A stretch of 64,000 nt of DNA from positions 62,001-126,000 of the forward strand of contig JACKJE010000005.1 in NCBI GenBank assembly GCA_020638135.1, given 5' to 3'. Each line of letters starts with the position of its first letter. Position 1 is the first letter of the stretch. Of this stretch, positions 8,766 through 17,546 are shown one piece after another. Origin of the DNA: Methylobacteriaceae bacterium (GTDB lineage: Bacteria > Pseudomonadota > Alphaproteobacteria > Rhizobiales > Beijerinckiaceae). A model generated the notes under the pieces. That model did not search any database. It had not been told where the DNA came from and saw only the letters and a program-made list of their open reading frames with translations. The position numbers and the translations under genes were made by a program.

Positions 8766-9119
8766 GGGCGGTGTTGTGATGCGACAGATCACGTGGCCTA
8801 AGCGGGATTAGACGGAATTGGCCGGGAGCTCGCGGTCGTCGCCCTAGAGAAATGGGCGGGAGGCGGCGGGGGCGGTTGTCGGATTACAAAAACGACCGCG
8901 ACAAATCAAATGGCCATCGAGCGCTTCGTGGCCGAAAGGCTGGATACGGGAAATCAGTGGCTTAGCGTGCGGCGGGCCGCGAAAGCTGGAAATCGACGAG
9001 GGATGGCCGCCGAACAGTGGAATCGGCGTGAGCGCCAAGGAATTGTAGCCGGGCGACGCGACGGCCACCAAGCGGCGGCAGCGTCTAACCTGGAAGTGAA
9101 AACCGCCTTCAAGAGCCAC
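8766..9119. other. Intergenic stretch without a supported gene
   Basis: No reading frame here has protein-like composition. It holds the left copies of two short repeats: GCGACAGATCACGTGGCC at 8782-8799 and AAATCAAATGGCCAT near 8906-8920. Both recur in inverted orientation at 9932-9966. Confidence 0.5.
8782..8920. repeat. Short dispersed repeats, left copies
   Basis: The 18-mer GCGACAGATCACGTGGCC and the 15-mer AAATCAAATGGCCAT. Both reappear on the opposite strand at 9932-9949 (one mismatch) and 9952-9966. Together the copies bracket about 1 kb of decayed coding sequence. Confidence 0.6.
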
Positions 9120-9626
9120 CTAAGGCACGGCCAAGACGCTGCCCGACTGCATGTCCGACTCGTTCGGCGGCGGTGCGGACGGCGGCTTCAGCAGCGTCTT
9201 GTTCAGGGGCGTTGCCGGCGCTTGAGACGTCGCGGATACGACGGGCAGCGGATGGTCCGCCGCGCGACGATAAGCGAGGTAGGAAGTCGCCATACCGATC
9301 CAACAGACGATCGACACGCCGACCTTGAGATATTCTTCGAGAGGTACGGTCCGAAGACGCCTCGGACCGCCAGGCTGAGCACGCTTCCGCGCGCACCAGT
9401 ACGCGCCTACCTTGAAGATCACTTGCAGAAGATTGTTGCTCGTCGAAAGCAGCGAACCGACGATGGATCGGGTGAACTTCCATCCCCAATAGAGACAGAA
9501 CCCCGCCGCCGCCGCGCCCAAGTATGATCTCGGCCGACTCGCGTACCGCCTTGATGTTCAAACTGTATCCGGCGATCGCGGCGAACAAAAGAGGGCGACG
9601 AGGAGAGATTGTCCGATAGATTTCAT
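9120..9626 (-). pseudogene. Decayed small membrane protein gene (two frameshifts)
   Basis: Read from an ATG at about 9626, the frame gives MKSIGQSLLVALF, then must shift near the TTTT run to give FAAIAGYSLNIKAVRESAEII. It shifts again in the GGGCGGCGGCGGCGGGG-like run near 9515 to give GAAAAGFCLYWGWKFTRSIVG, and continues to a stop at 9120. The reassembled protein has about 165 residues with two or three hydrophobic segments, including EYLKVGVSIVCWIGMATSYLAY, and a Pro-rich tail. The last 133 residues stay open in one frame (9120-9521) and could be translated alone. I do not recognise the family. Both breaks are at homopolymer or simple runs, so sequencing error is possible. Confidence 0.5.
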
Positions 9627-9656
9627 GCCGTCTCGCCGACGTTGCTCTACAGCCTA

Positions 9657-9904
9657 TTATCCCACCAGCTGACCGACCGCGCCCATCACCTCGAAAGCCC
9701 CTTCCTTGCCGGGTTCGATGATTTCGATGGGGAAGTCGGCGAGATTGTCCGAAATAACCGCCATAAGGCCGTGCGGCAGATGGCGCAGCCGCTTCAGGCG
9801 CACGTCGGCGCGCTGGTAGAAGCGACGTAAATCTCGTCCTGCGCCTGAGGCCGGCGCGCCGCCTTGCGGACCGGCGGCGACCAGCGGCGGGCGGCGCGGG
9901 AGAT
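9657..9904 (-). pseudogene. 3' remnant of an unidentified gene
   Basis: The minus strand has a protein-like frame ending in TAA at 9657-9659. It contains RRFYQRADVRLKRLRHLPHG and ends with FPIEIIEPGKEGAFEVMGAV plus four residues. It runs back to a TGA near 9905 without any ATG, GTG or TTG start in frame. It therefore looks like the C-terminal stump of a gene whose 5' part is lost. Family unknown. Confidence 0.4.
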
Positions 9905-9931
9905 CATCGTCTCAGGGTGACCGAGGTGCGG

Positions 9932-9966
9932 CCAAGTGATCTGTCGCGAATGGCCATTTGATTTGG
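9932..9966. repeat. Short dispersed repeats, right copies (inverted)
   Basis: Inverted copies of the repeats at 8782-8799 and 8906-8920. Here the two units lie two bases apart instead of about 106, so this copy probably shows the intact arrangement. Confidence 0.6.
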
Positions 9967-10000
9967 CGCGCTACAGGCGGGTTGCGCCGGTCGGCCGCCG

Positions 10001-10083
10001 TCATTGCGAGGAGCGAAGCGACGAAGCAATCCAGAGCCGGGTTGCGGCGCCTGGATTGCTTCACTTCGCTCGCAATGACGATG
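10001..10083. repeat. Interspersed palindromic repeat, family A, copy 2
   Basis: The same element as at 472-549: the arms start GTCATTGCGAGGAGCGAAGC and end GCTCGCAATGACG, with the loop region CCAGAGCCGGGTTGCGGC. It lies 46 bases past the stop of the PHA-system gene, which reads toward it. Confidence 0.82.
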
Positions 10084-10129
10084 TCGTTTTTCCGCTTTTT
10101 CCCTTCGCGGGCGAGGCAAAGCCCGCCCC

Positions 10130-10447
10130 CTACCCCTGCCCGATCTGCAGCGATTTCTCGCTTTGGCGCTTCAGCGCGCCGGCGATCTTGTCCTGCAGGG
10201 GGGCGAGGTACCAGGGCAGGCTCAGCTCGACGCGCACCATATCGTCGAACACGTCGAGCCCGGCCGTGATCTGCTGATTGAGCGCAACCAGGCGCAGATC
10301 GGCGTGATTGGCTTTCCAGTCGGCGTCGAAGGCCGAAAACAGGCTCGCCAGTTCGGTCCTGCCCTTTTCGAGCCCGCGCGCGATTCGCCGCTGCGCCTCG
10401 GCGGCGCCGAGCGTGTGGGAGACGGTGACGACGATCGGTTCGGCCAA
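10130..10447 (-). CDS. Polyhydroxyalkanoic acid system family protein
   Basis: A 105-residue protein matching the PHA granule-region family (PF09650 type). It has an N-terminal VTVSHTLGAAEAQRRIARGL, then ITAGLDVFDDMVRVELSLPW and LQDKIAGALKRQSEK at the end. The start is TTG at 10447, preceded by AGGAG eight bases upstream; no ATG fits. Members are small cytoplasmic proteins found with polyhydroxyalkanoate genes, and their biochemical role is not settled. No PHA synthase is in this window. The divergent TPR gene starts about 140 bases away. Confidence 0.72.
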   Translation of the reverse strand: MAEPIVVTVSHTLGAAEAQRRIARGLEKGRTELASLFSAFDADWKANHADLRLVALNQQITAGLDVFDDMVRVELSLPWYLAPLQDKIAGALKRQSEKSLQIGQG

Positions 10448-10590
10448 GCGAGGGCTCCTGCAAAGCCTTGAGATGGGGGCGATTGGCCGCCCTGTCCAGC
10501 CGCTCCGTCCGGCGCTTGCCGATCCGGCGCAAAACGGCCATGTTCGCAAGAGAATCTGCCGCGCGCGTCCGCCTGTCGAGGCGTCGCGCC

Positions 10591-12393
10591 ATGCGTCCCG
10601 GACGCCTACCGAGAGTGCCTCGCTTGCCTTCACCTGCTCCGTCCAAGTCATCCGCGCCGCGCGCGCTGCGGACTTTTGCCGCCGTCGCGGGCTGCGCGCT
10701 GGCCGTCCTGTGGGTCGGCAAGGCCGCCGCGGCGCGCGAAAGCGTCGCGGTTTCAACGCCTTTCGAAGTCGGAGAAAGCCCGGCCGGCAATTATCTGGCG
10801 GCTCTGGTAGCCGGCGCGGAACGCGATACGCTGGCCGCCTCCACCTATTTCCGCGAGGCGTTGCGCTCCGATCCGAACAATGCGGAGCTGGCAGAGCGCG
10901 CCTTCATCGCCTCGCTCGCCAACGGGAACATGCCGGAGGCGTTCGGGCTCGCCGAACGGCTCCTGCGCGCCAATCCGGTCAACGGGCTCGCCAATCTGAC
11001 GCTCGGCGTGCGCGCGATCGAGCAGAAAAGGTGGAGGTCGGCGCGCCGCTATCTCGCCAAAGGCGGCGCAGGCCGGCAACGCGACCTGACCGCGACGCTG
11101 CTGAACGCCTGGTCCTATGTCGGCGCGAACGACATCTCCAGGGCGCTGCCGCTGGTCGACAAGCTGCACGACGAGGCCTTCGGGGTGTTTCGCGACTATC
11201 ACGCCGCGCTGATTTCGGACGTCGCCGGCAAGACCGAGGAGGCGCGCAAGCGTTTCGAGAAGGTCTACGGCACGGACAAGAATACGTTGCGCCTGATCGA
11301 CGCCTATGCGCGTTTCCTGTCGAAGCACGGCGACCGCGAGGGCGCGGTCAAGGTCTATACGACCTTCGACCAGATCGTGCCGCGCCATCCGATCGTGACC
11401 GCCGCGCTCGCCGACCTCGCCGCCGGCAGGACGCTCGAACCTTTCGTGCGCAACGCGCGGCAAGGCGCGGCCGAACTGCTCTACGGGCTCGGTGCCGTCG
11501 GCGGCCGACAGGGCGACGAACTCGCCGCGATGATCTATTTGCGGCTATCGCTCTATCTCGAGCCCGACAATGGACTGGCGCTCGTCACGCTCGCCGATGT
11601 CTACGAACGCCTGAAGCAGAGCGAGCAGGCGATCGACGCCTACGATTCCGTTTCCGAGAAATCGCCGCTGCGCGTGAATGCGGACATTCAGATCGGCCTT
11701 CTGCTGGAAACGATGGACAAGAAGGACGAGGCGACGAAAATCCTCACCGATCTCGTCAAGGAACATCCCAACGACGCCGAGGCGCAGACCGCGCTCGGCA
11801 ATCTCCTGCGCTCGCGCAAGGATTTCACGGGCGCGATCGACGCCTACACGAAGGCGATCGCCCTTTCCAAGGGGCCGGAGAAGGCCTTGTGGTCGCTCTA
11901 CTATTATCGCGGCATCGCCTATGAGCGCGCCAAGACCTGGCCGCCTGCCGAAGCCGATTTCAAGAAGGCGCTGACGCTGTTTCCCGAACAGCCGCTGGTC
12001 CTGAACTATCTCGGCTATTCCTGGGTCGACAAGAAGATGAACCTCGACGAGGCCTTCAAGATGCTGCGCCGCGCGGTCGAACTGCGCCCGCAGGACGGCT
12101 ATATCGTCGACAGCCTGGGCTGGGCGCATTACCGGCTCGGCCGCTACGACGAGGCGGTGAAGGACCTCGAACGCGCGATCGATCTCAAGCCGTCCGATCC
12201 CGTTATCAACGATCACCTGGGCGACGCCTACTGGCGTGTCGGACGCAAGCTCGAGGCGCAGTTCCAGTGGAACCATGCCCGCGACCTCAAACCCGATCCG
12301 GACGATCTCGAGAACATTCTCAAGAAGATCAAGAACGGCATTGTCGACGAGAAATCCGAAGCCGCCGACGCCGGCAAGAAGAACGGCGGCTGA
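10591..12393 (+). CDS. Tetratricopeptide-repeat protein, exported or membrane-anchored
   Basis: A protein of about 600 residues made mainly of TPR units. Clear ones are NLTLGVRAIEQKRWRSARRY, ALGNLLRSRKDFTGAIDAYT, SLGWAHYRLGRYDEAVKDLE and HLGDAYWRVGRKLEAQFQW. The N-terminus has a basic stretch and the hydrophobic segment FAAVAGCALAVLWVGKAAAA, a signal peptide or anchor. The start is uncertain: ATGs at 10540 and 10591 are both possible, and I prefer 10591 because GAGG lies ten bases before it. A TPR gene close to ispE is a common order in Hyphomicrobiales. The likely role is as an envelope scaffold; the partner is unknown. Confidence 0.75.
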   Translation: MRPGRLPRVPRLPSPAPSKSSAPRALRTFAAVAGCALAVLWVGKAAAARESVAVSTPFEVGESPAGNYLAALVAGAERDTLAASTYFREALRSDPNNAELAERAFIASLANGNMPEAFGLAERLLRANPVNGLANLTLGVRAIEQKRWRSARRYLAKGGAGRQRDLTATLLNAWSYVGANDISRALPLVDKLHDEAFGVFRDYHAALISDVAGKTEEARKRFEKVYGTDKNTLRLIDAYARFLSKHGDREGAVKVYTTFDQIVPRHPIVTAALADLAAGRTLEPFVRNARQGAAELLYGLGAVGGRQGDELAAMIYLRLSLYLEPDNGLALVTLADVYERLKQSEQAIDAYDSVSEKSPLRVNADIQIGLLLETMDKKDEATKILTDLVKEHPNDAEAQTALGNLLRSRKDFTGAIDAYTKAIALSKGPEKALWSLYYYRGIAYERAKTWPPAEADFKKALTLFPEQPLVLNYLGYSWVDKKMNLDEAFKMLRRAVELRPQDGYIVDSLGWAHYRLGRYDEAVKDLERAIDLKPSDPVINDHLGDAYWRVGRKLEAQFQWNHARDLKPDPDDLENILKKIKNGIVDEKSEAADAGKKNGG

Positions 12394-12439
12394 GGGCGCG
12401 ACGCCGAATGAACGGCACGGCTCGACATTCTGTCCCCTT

Positions 12440-12540
12440 CACCCTGAGGAGCCGCGGAGCGGCGTCTCGAAGGGTGGCCGCTGGGCGCTTCAGTTTGCCA
12501 TCCTTCGAGACGCGCCGTTCGGCGCTCCTCAGGATGAAGG
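12440..12540. repeat. Interspersed palindromic repeat, family B, copy 1
   Basis: A long imperfect inverted repeat. The left arm begins CCCTGAGGAGCCGCGGAGCG and runs to GTCTCGAAGG; the right arm CCTTCGAGACGCGCCGTTCG runs to GCTCCTCAGG. A related element is at 62742-62845. It fills the gap between the TPR gene and the PaiB-like gene. Confidence 0.82.
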
Positions 12541-12585
12541 CTCGGGGTTCGTCCCGGCTCCTCGCAATGACGGGGTGAAGCGCCG

Positions 12586-13215
12586 ATGCACCTTCCACCC
12601 CACTTCGGTATCGAAGATCGCGCGGAACAATTCGCGCTCATCCGCGCGCGACCGTTCGGCCTCATCGTCACCAACGGGCCGGGCGGGCTGATGGCCAATC
12701 CCGCGCCCTTCCTGCTCGATGAAGATTCCGGCGTGTTGCGCGCGCATCTGGCGCGCGCCAATCCGCAATGGCGCGAGGCCGACGGGTCGCGCGAGGCGCT
12801 CGTGGCGTTCCAGGACGTCGACGCCTATGTCACGCCCGGCTGGTATGCGACCAAGCGCGAGACCGGCAAGGTCGTGCCGACCTGGAATTATTCGGCCGTG
12901 CATGTCTACGGGCCGCTGCGCGCAATCGAGGATCGCGACTGGCTGCGCAAGCTCGTCGGCGATCTGACCGACGCGCACGAGGCGAGCCGCGCCGAGCCGT
13001 GGAAGGTCGAGGACGCGCCGGCCGATTATCTCGACGTCATGTTGCGCGGCATTGTCGGGATCGAAATGCAGATCGCGCGCATCGAGGGCAAGGCGAAACT
13101 GTCGCAGAACCGCAGCGAAGCCGATCGCGCGGGAGTCGCGGCAGGCTTGCGCGAACAGGGCGGCGAGGCGGCCTTGCGCATGGCCGCGCAGATCGAAGAG
13201 GCGACGAAATCGTGA
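12586..13215 (+). CDS. FMN-binding negative transcriptional regulator (PaiB-like)
   Basis: A 209-residue protein of the PaiB family, which has a flavin-reductase-like split barrel that binds FMN. Family features are GLIVTNGPGGLMANPAPFLL near residues 25-44, the HLARANPQW segment, WYATKRETGKVVPTWNY and the C-terminal KLSQNRSEADRAGV. Members were first described as repressors of protease and sporulation genes in Bacillus; in alphaproteobacteria the role is unproven. Its stop codon overlaps the GTG start of ispE, so the two genes are translationally coupled. Confidence 0.83.
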   Translation: MHLPPHFGIEDRAEQFALIRARPFGLIVTNGPGGLMANPAPFLLDEDSGVLRAHLARANPQWREADGSREALVAFQDVDAYVTPGWYATKRETGKVVPTWNYSAVHVYGPLRAIEDRDWLRKLVGDLTDAHEASRAEPWKVEDAPADYLDVMLRGIVGIEMQIARIEGKAKLSQNRSEADRAGVAAGLREQGGEAALRMAAQIEEATKS

Positions 13216-14087
13216 GCGGCGCGCTCCAGGCGCGCGCGCCGGCCAAGATCAATCTGACCCTGCACGTGCTCGGCCGCCGCGCCGACGGCTATCACGAGTT
13301 ACAGAGCCTCGTCGCCTTCGCGGGCGTCTGCGATCATCTGACCCTGACGCCGGCCGCCACGCTGTCGCTGTCGGTCGACGGCCCGACAGCGCAGGCCGCA
13401 GGCGGCGGCGACGACAATCTCGTGCTGCGCGCGGCGCGCAATCTTGTTTCGCGCATCGAAGGCTTGAAAGTCGGCGCTTTCGCGCTGACCAAATATCTTC
13501 CGGTCGCCGCCGGCGTCGGCGGCGGTTCGTCGGATGCGGCGGCCGCGTTGCGGCTGCTGGCGCAGTTGAACGAGATTGCGCCCGACGACGCGCGTCTCAT
13601 GGAGGCGGCGCGCGAAACGGGCGCGGACGTGCCGGTCTGCCTCGATCCGGCCGCGCGCATGATGATGGGCGCCGGCGAAAATCTCGGGCCGAAGCTCGAC
13701 CTGCCGGCGATCCCCGCCGTGCTGGTCAATCCGCGCGTCGCGGTCGAGACGCGCAAGGTGTTTTCCGAACTCGGGCTGCGGCCGGGCGATTCCTACGGCT
13801 TCGGCAAACATCCGGTCGTCGAGACCGGCATGGGCGCCGACGCCCTGATGTCCGCGCTGAAGAAAGGCCGCAACGACCTCGAGGACCCGGCCGGCGTGAT
13901 CGCGCGCGAAGTCGTCGCCGTGCTCGCGGTGCTGGGGGCGGCGCGCGGCGCGAAGCTCGCGCGCATGTCGGGCTCGGGCGCGACCTGTTTCGCGCTGTTC
14001 GACAATCGCCATCAGGCGGCGCGCGCGGCGCGCGTGATCCGGCGCGATCATCCGAACTGGTGGGCGAAGGCGACGTTGCTGCGGTGA
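13212..14087 (+). CDS. ispE: 4-diphosphocytidyl-2-C-methyl-D-erythritol kinase
   Basis: A 291-residue GHMP-fold kinase that phosphorylates CDP-ME in the MEP route to isoprenoids. PAKINLTLHVLGRRADGYHE at the N-terminus, the ATP loop LPVAAGVGGGSSDAAAA near residues 96-112 and MSGSGATCF near the C-terminus are all present. Translation starts at the GTG at 13212, in a GTGA overlap with the paiB-like gene. Together with dxs at 30.9 kb it shows that the organism uses the MEP pathway. Confidence 0.95.
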   Translation: MSGALQARAPAKINLTLHVLGRRADGYHELQSLVAFAGVCDHLTLTPAATLSLSVDGPTAQAAGGGDDNLVLRAARNLVSRIEGLKVGAFALTKYLPVAAGVGGGSSDAAAALRLLAQLNEIAPDDARLMEAARETGADVPVCLDPAARMMMGAGENLGPKLDLPAIPAVLVNPRVAVETRKVFSELGLRPGDSYGFGKHPVVETGMGADALMSALKKGRNDLEDPAGVIAREVVAVLAVLGAARGAKLARMSGSGATCFALFDNRHQAARAARVIRRDHPNWWAKATLLR

Positions 14088-14196
14088 GGCGGCGCGCAAT
14101 TCAGCCGCGCGACCTTATCGACCGTTCCGGGACTTTGCTGGCGGGCCGTTCAATCGACGAGCGAGCGCGCCAGCGGACAATTGACCGGACGGCGTC

Positions 14197-15018
14197 TCAT
14201 GCGGCGCAAATGTAGGTCACAGTCCTGATGCGCCGCTCGGTCACGTTACGAACCTGGTTGCGCGCCATCGCGGGGAAGTCCTCGCCGAGAAAGAGCTGCC
14301 AGATCACCGGCGGTACGCCGGTCCTGGCCATTTGCGCGGTCATCTCTTCGAAGAAGCGCTGGCTCTCCTGCGAGGAGTCCTGCACGTCCAGCAGTTTGAG
14401 CCCGGCGCCTGTCAGGAGAGATTTCATTTCATCTGTTGTCGCGAGATGGCTGATCGACGGGTCGCGCGCCCAGGGCACGGGATAAATGACGTCGCCGCCT
14501 TCGCCTTGCAGCACGTCGTAGACCGCGAAAATCCCGCCGGGCTTCAGAACCCTGCGAGCCTCCGCGTACATCCGGTCTTTGGCGGCGATATTCATGGCGA
14601 CATGAATCGTCATCGCGGCGTCGAATGTCTTGTCGTCGAACGGCAGGTCCGTGGCGTCGCCCTGTCTGAACGACACGCGGCTTTCGAGTCCGACCCAATC
14701 GGACATTGCGTTCGCCGCGTCACAAAACGCCTGGGTCAGGTCGATGCCGGTGACCTGGCAGCCGAATGTCTCGGTCAGCGTTCGCGCCGGACCGCCCAGG
14801 CCGCTGCCGATATCGAGGACATGCGAGCGAGCGGTCAGGTTCATGGCCGCGCCAAGTTCCAGCGTCGCCTTTCGGCCACGGATATGAAATTCGTCGACGA
14901 TGCCGAGATCGGCGGTCGTCAGTTCATCGAAGTTCTTGCCGGCGCTTCGCAGCTTTTCCGCGATCGCGTCGGCCAGTCCGAGATTTTCGCCGTAATGGCT
15001 TGCGACGCGGTCGACCAT
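14197..15018 (-). CDS. SAM-dependent methyltransferase (UbiE / sarcosine-dimethylglycine type)
   Basis: A 273-residue class I methyltransferase. SHVLDIGSGLGGPARTL near residues 66-81 binds SAM, VTGIDLTQAFCDAA carries the ribose-contacting acid, and EARRVLKPGGIFAVYDVLQ is the family motif after strand 4. The overall pattern resembles glycine, sarcosine or phosphoethanolamine methyltransferases, but the acceptor cannot be named. GGGAGG precedes the ATG. About 110 featureless bases separate its end from the convergent ispE. Confidence 0.8.
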   Translation of the reverse strand: MVDRVASHYGENLGLADAIAEKLRSAGKNFDELTTADLGIVDEFHIRGRKATLELGAAMNLTARSHVLDIGSGLGGPARTLTETFGCQVTGIDLTQAFCDAANAMSDWVGLESRVSFRQGDATDLPFDDKTFDAAMTIHVAMNIAAKDRMYAEARRVLKPGGIFAVYDVLQGEGGDVIYPVPWARDPSISHLATTDEMKSLLTGAGLKLLDVQDSSQESQRFFEEMTAQMARTGVPPVIWQLFLGEDFPAMARNQVRNVTERRIRTVTYICAA

Positions 15019-15151
15019 TGCGGGACCTCCCCTCAGTTCCGATGAGCTAAATTACCGTCGATTTTCCAAAAGCCTAGGGCGCGGCCGTACTCGATCGCCC
15101 GCTCGTCGTAACCCGGCTTGTCCCGGCCATCCGGCGCCGACCTCCCGCGCC

Positions 15152-15682
15152 CTACGGCCGCACCGCCCGCACGGGATCGCCGCCGTCCCAGTTCGCCGCG
15201 GCCTTGCGGATGTGTTCGAAGAACTTTCCCTTGCCGCCGCTGATATCGGAAATCTCGACCAATGTTCCGGCATGGCCCGAGGTCTCGAAATAGGCGAAGC
15301 GGCCTTGCGGGCCGCCGATCTGGCCCTCGTGACCAACCGTAAAACCCTCCGCGAGCGCCCGGTCGTAGAGCGCCTGATAGTCGTACGTCCACCAGGACAT
15401 GTGCTGCAGCCCCTCGCCGTGGTCGCGCAGGAAATCGAGATACATCGACGGCGCATCATTGCGCTGCTGGATCAGCTCGATCTGCAGGTCGCCGGAATTG
15501 GCGAGCGCGATCGAGAGCTCGACGGGCGATTCGACGCTGCGATAGCGGAACCAGTCCATCTCGACGCGCTCGATGTAGAAGAACGGGCCGACGCGCAGCG
15601 TCTGCGTCCAGAAGCGCAGCGCGGCGTCGATATCGCGCACGACATAGCCGTTCTGGCAGACCTTGCCGAAAAGCCGGCTCAT
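15152..15682 (-). CDS. VOC (glyoxalase/bleomycin-resistance fold) family protein
   Basis: A 176-residue vicinal-oxygen-chelate protein. VCQNGYVVRDIDAALRFW starts the fold; EGLQHMSWW and GTLVEIS carry a His and a Glu that could be metal ligands, as in methylmalonyl-CoA epimerase and dioxygenase relatives. AGGAGG lies five bases before the ATG at 15682. The reaction is not known. An epimerase role would fit the acyl-CoA genes nearby, but the protein is longer than typical epimerases and I would not assign it. Confidence 0.7.
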   Translation of the reverse strand: MSRLFGKVCQNGYVVRDIDAALRFWTQTLRVGPFFYIERVEMDWFRYRSVESPVELSIALANSGDLQIELIQQRNDAPSMYLDFLRDHGEGLQHMSWWTYDYQALYDRALAEGFTVGHEGQIGGPQGRFAYFETSGHAGTLVEISDISGGKGKFFEHIRKAAANWDGGDPVRAVRP

Positions 15683-15802
15683 CGCATCCTCCTGCCGCCG
15701 TCCCCGGCGCAAGCAGCAATCTCGCATGTGGCTCGCGCGCTGGCCATTTCCCCTGAGCGCACGGCTTGCTATCCATGGTCGTTCAATACCGGGCTTGCGT
15801 AC

Positions 15803-15818
15803 AGTTTACATATAAACT
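15803..15818. promoter_or_regulatory. Palindrome upstream of ETF-QO, candidate operator
   Basis: The inverted repeat AGTTTACATATAAACT, with arms of six bases around CATA, is AT-rich in a GC-rich setting and lies 38 bases before the ETF-QO start. TTGCGT just upstream could be a -35 element. Binding by a TetR- or GntR-type fatty-acid regulator is an inference. Confidence 0.5.
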
Positions 15819-15856
15819 AACACAACGTCCGAAGCTGCGAAAGTCGAGAGGAAGCC

Positions 15857-17533
15857 ATGGCCGAGGCGGAAGAACTGCCAGCCCGTGAAGGGATGGACTA
15901 CGACGTGGTGATTGTCGGCGCGGGGCCTTCGGGTCTTTCGGCGGCGATCCGGCTGAAGCAGCTGAACCCCGAGACCAGCATTGTCGTGGTGGAGAAAGGC
16001 TCGGAAGTCGGCGCGCATATCCTGTCGGGCGTGGTGCTCGATCCGATCGGCCTCGACCGGCTGCTGCCGGGCTGGCGCGAGGAGGAGGACAAGCCGCTCA
16101 AGGTGCAGGTGAGCGAGGACCGCTTCTATTTTCTGGGACCGCGCGGCGCGCTGCGCCTGCCCAACATCGCCTTCCCGAAGCTGCTCGACAACCACGGCAT
16201 GTATGTCGGCTCGCTCGGCCTGGTGTGCCGCTGGCTGGCGGGCAAGGCCGAAGCGCTCGGGGTGGAGATCTATCCGGGCTTTGCTGCGACCGAGGTCCTG
16301 TTCGGCGACAAGGGCGAAGTGCTCGGCGTGGCGACCGGCGACATGGGCGTTTCGCGCGAAGGCGAGATGAAGGCCTCGTTCACGCGCGGCATGGAGCTGC
16401 GCGGGCGCTACACGCTGATCGGCGAGGGCGTGCGCGGTTCGCTCGCCAAGCAGCTGATCGCCAAGTTCGGGCTGGCCGAGGGCCGCGACTATCCGAAGTT
16501 CGGCATCGGCATCAAGGAGCTGTGGCAGATCGATCCGGCCAGACACAAGCCGGGCTACGTGCAGCACACGTTCGGCTGGCCCTTGTCGATGGACACGGGC
16601 GGCGGCTCGTTCCTCTATCACATCGAGGACAATCAGGTCTGCGTCGGCTTCGTGACGCATCTCAATTATTCGAACCCCACGCTGTCGCCGTTCGACGAGT
16701 TCCAGCGCTTCAAGCATCATCCGGTCGTCGCCCAGCATCTGGAAGGCGGCAAGCGCATCGCCTATGGCGCGCGCGCGATCTCGGAGGGCGGCTGGCAATC
16801 CGTGCCGAAGCTGACCTTCCCCGGCGGCGCGCTGATGGGCTGTTCGGCGGGCTTCATCAACGTGCCGCGCATCAAGGGCACGCACAACGCCATGCTCTCG
16901 GGCATGCTGGCGGCGGAGAAGGTGAATGCGGCGCTGGCGGCCGGCCGGTCGCACGACGAGGTCGTGGAGATCGAGAGCGAATGGCGGGCCGGCGACATCG
17001 GCAAGGATCTGAAGAGGGTCCGCAACGTCAAGCCGCTGCTCTCGAAGTTCGGCGCGGCGCTCGGCACGATGCTGGGCGGGCTCGAAATGTGGACGAACGA
17101 GCTGTTCGGCTTCTCCTTCTTCGGCACGCTCAAGCACGGCAAGCCGGATTATGCGACGCTGAAGCCGCTCAGCGAGGTGAAACCGATCGTCTACCCGAAG
17201 CCCGACGGCAAGCTGTCGTTCGACAAATTGTCCTCGGTGTTCCTGTCCTCGACCAATCACGAGGAAGACCAGCCGGTCCACCTGCGGCTGAAGGACCCCT
17301 CGATCCCGATCGCCAAAAACCTGCCGGACTATGGCGAGCCGGCGCGGCTCTACTGCCCGGCCGGCGTCTACGAGGTCGTCTACGCCGACGAGGCGAACCA
17401 AAAGGATCCGAAGTTCGTGATCAACGCGCAGAACTGCGTGCACTGCAAGACCTGCGACATCAAGGACCCCGCCCAGAACATCACCTGGACCTGCCCCGAA
17501 GGCGGCGGCGGACCGAATTACGCGAATATGTGA
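15857..17533 (+). CDS. Electron transfer flavoprotein-ubiquinone oxidoreductase
   Basis: A 558-residue inner-membrane-associated ETF-QO, which passes electrons from reduced ETF (from acyl-CoA and dimethylglycine-type dehydrogenases) to ubiquinone. The FAD-binding motif DVVIVGAGPSGLSAA is at residues 16-30. The C-terminal ferredoxin-like domain has NCVHCKTCDIKDPAQNITW and a further Cys in WTCPEGGGGPNY, giving the [4Fe-4S] ligands. The length is normal and GAGAGGAAG precedes the ATG. The gene stands alone here; etfAB are not in the window. Confidence 0.95.
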   Translation: MAEAEELPAREGMDYDVVIVGAGPSGLSAAIRLKQLNPETSIVVVEKGSEVGAHILSGVVLDPIGLDRLLPGWREEEDKPLKVQVSEDRFYFLGPRGALRLPNIAFPKLLDNHGMYVGSLGLVCRWLAGKAEALGVEIYPGFAATEVLFGDKGEVLGVATGDMGVSREGEMKASFTRGMELRGRYTLIGEGVRGSLAKQLIAKFGLAEGRDYPKFGIGIKELWQIDPARHKPGYVQHTFGWPLSMDTGGGSFLYHIEDNQVCVGFVTHLNYSNPTLSPFDEFQRFKHHPVVAQHLEGGKRIAYGARAISEGGWQSVPKLTFPGGALMGCSAGFINVPRIKGTHNAMLSGMLAAEKVNAALAAGRSHDEVVEIESEWRAGDIGKDLKRVRNVKPLLSKFGAALGTMLGGLEMWTNELFGFSFFGTLKHGKPDYATLKPLSEVKPIVYPKPDGKLSFDKLSSVFLSSTNHEEDQPVHLRLKDPSIPIAKNLPDYGEPARLYCPAGVYEVVYADEANQKDPKFVINAQNCVHCKTCDIKDPAQNITWTCPEGGGGPNYANM

Positions 17534-17546
17534 GGAGTTCCCGATC

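Noticed and set aside
8844..9119. A 91-codon minus-strand frame after the decayed membrane gene
   Set aside because: No ribosome site, no recognisable composition, and its only conserved-looking part is the dispersed repeat.
8910..9527. A 205-codon plus-strand frame across the repeat islet
   Set aside because: Its composition is Arg-rich and shadow-like, with no ribosome site; the minus strand has the more protein-like hydrophobic frame.
9609..9830. A 73-codon plus-strand frame
   Set aside because: It is the shadow of the better minus-strand stump ending at 9657.
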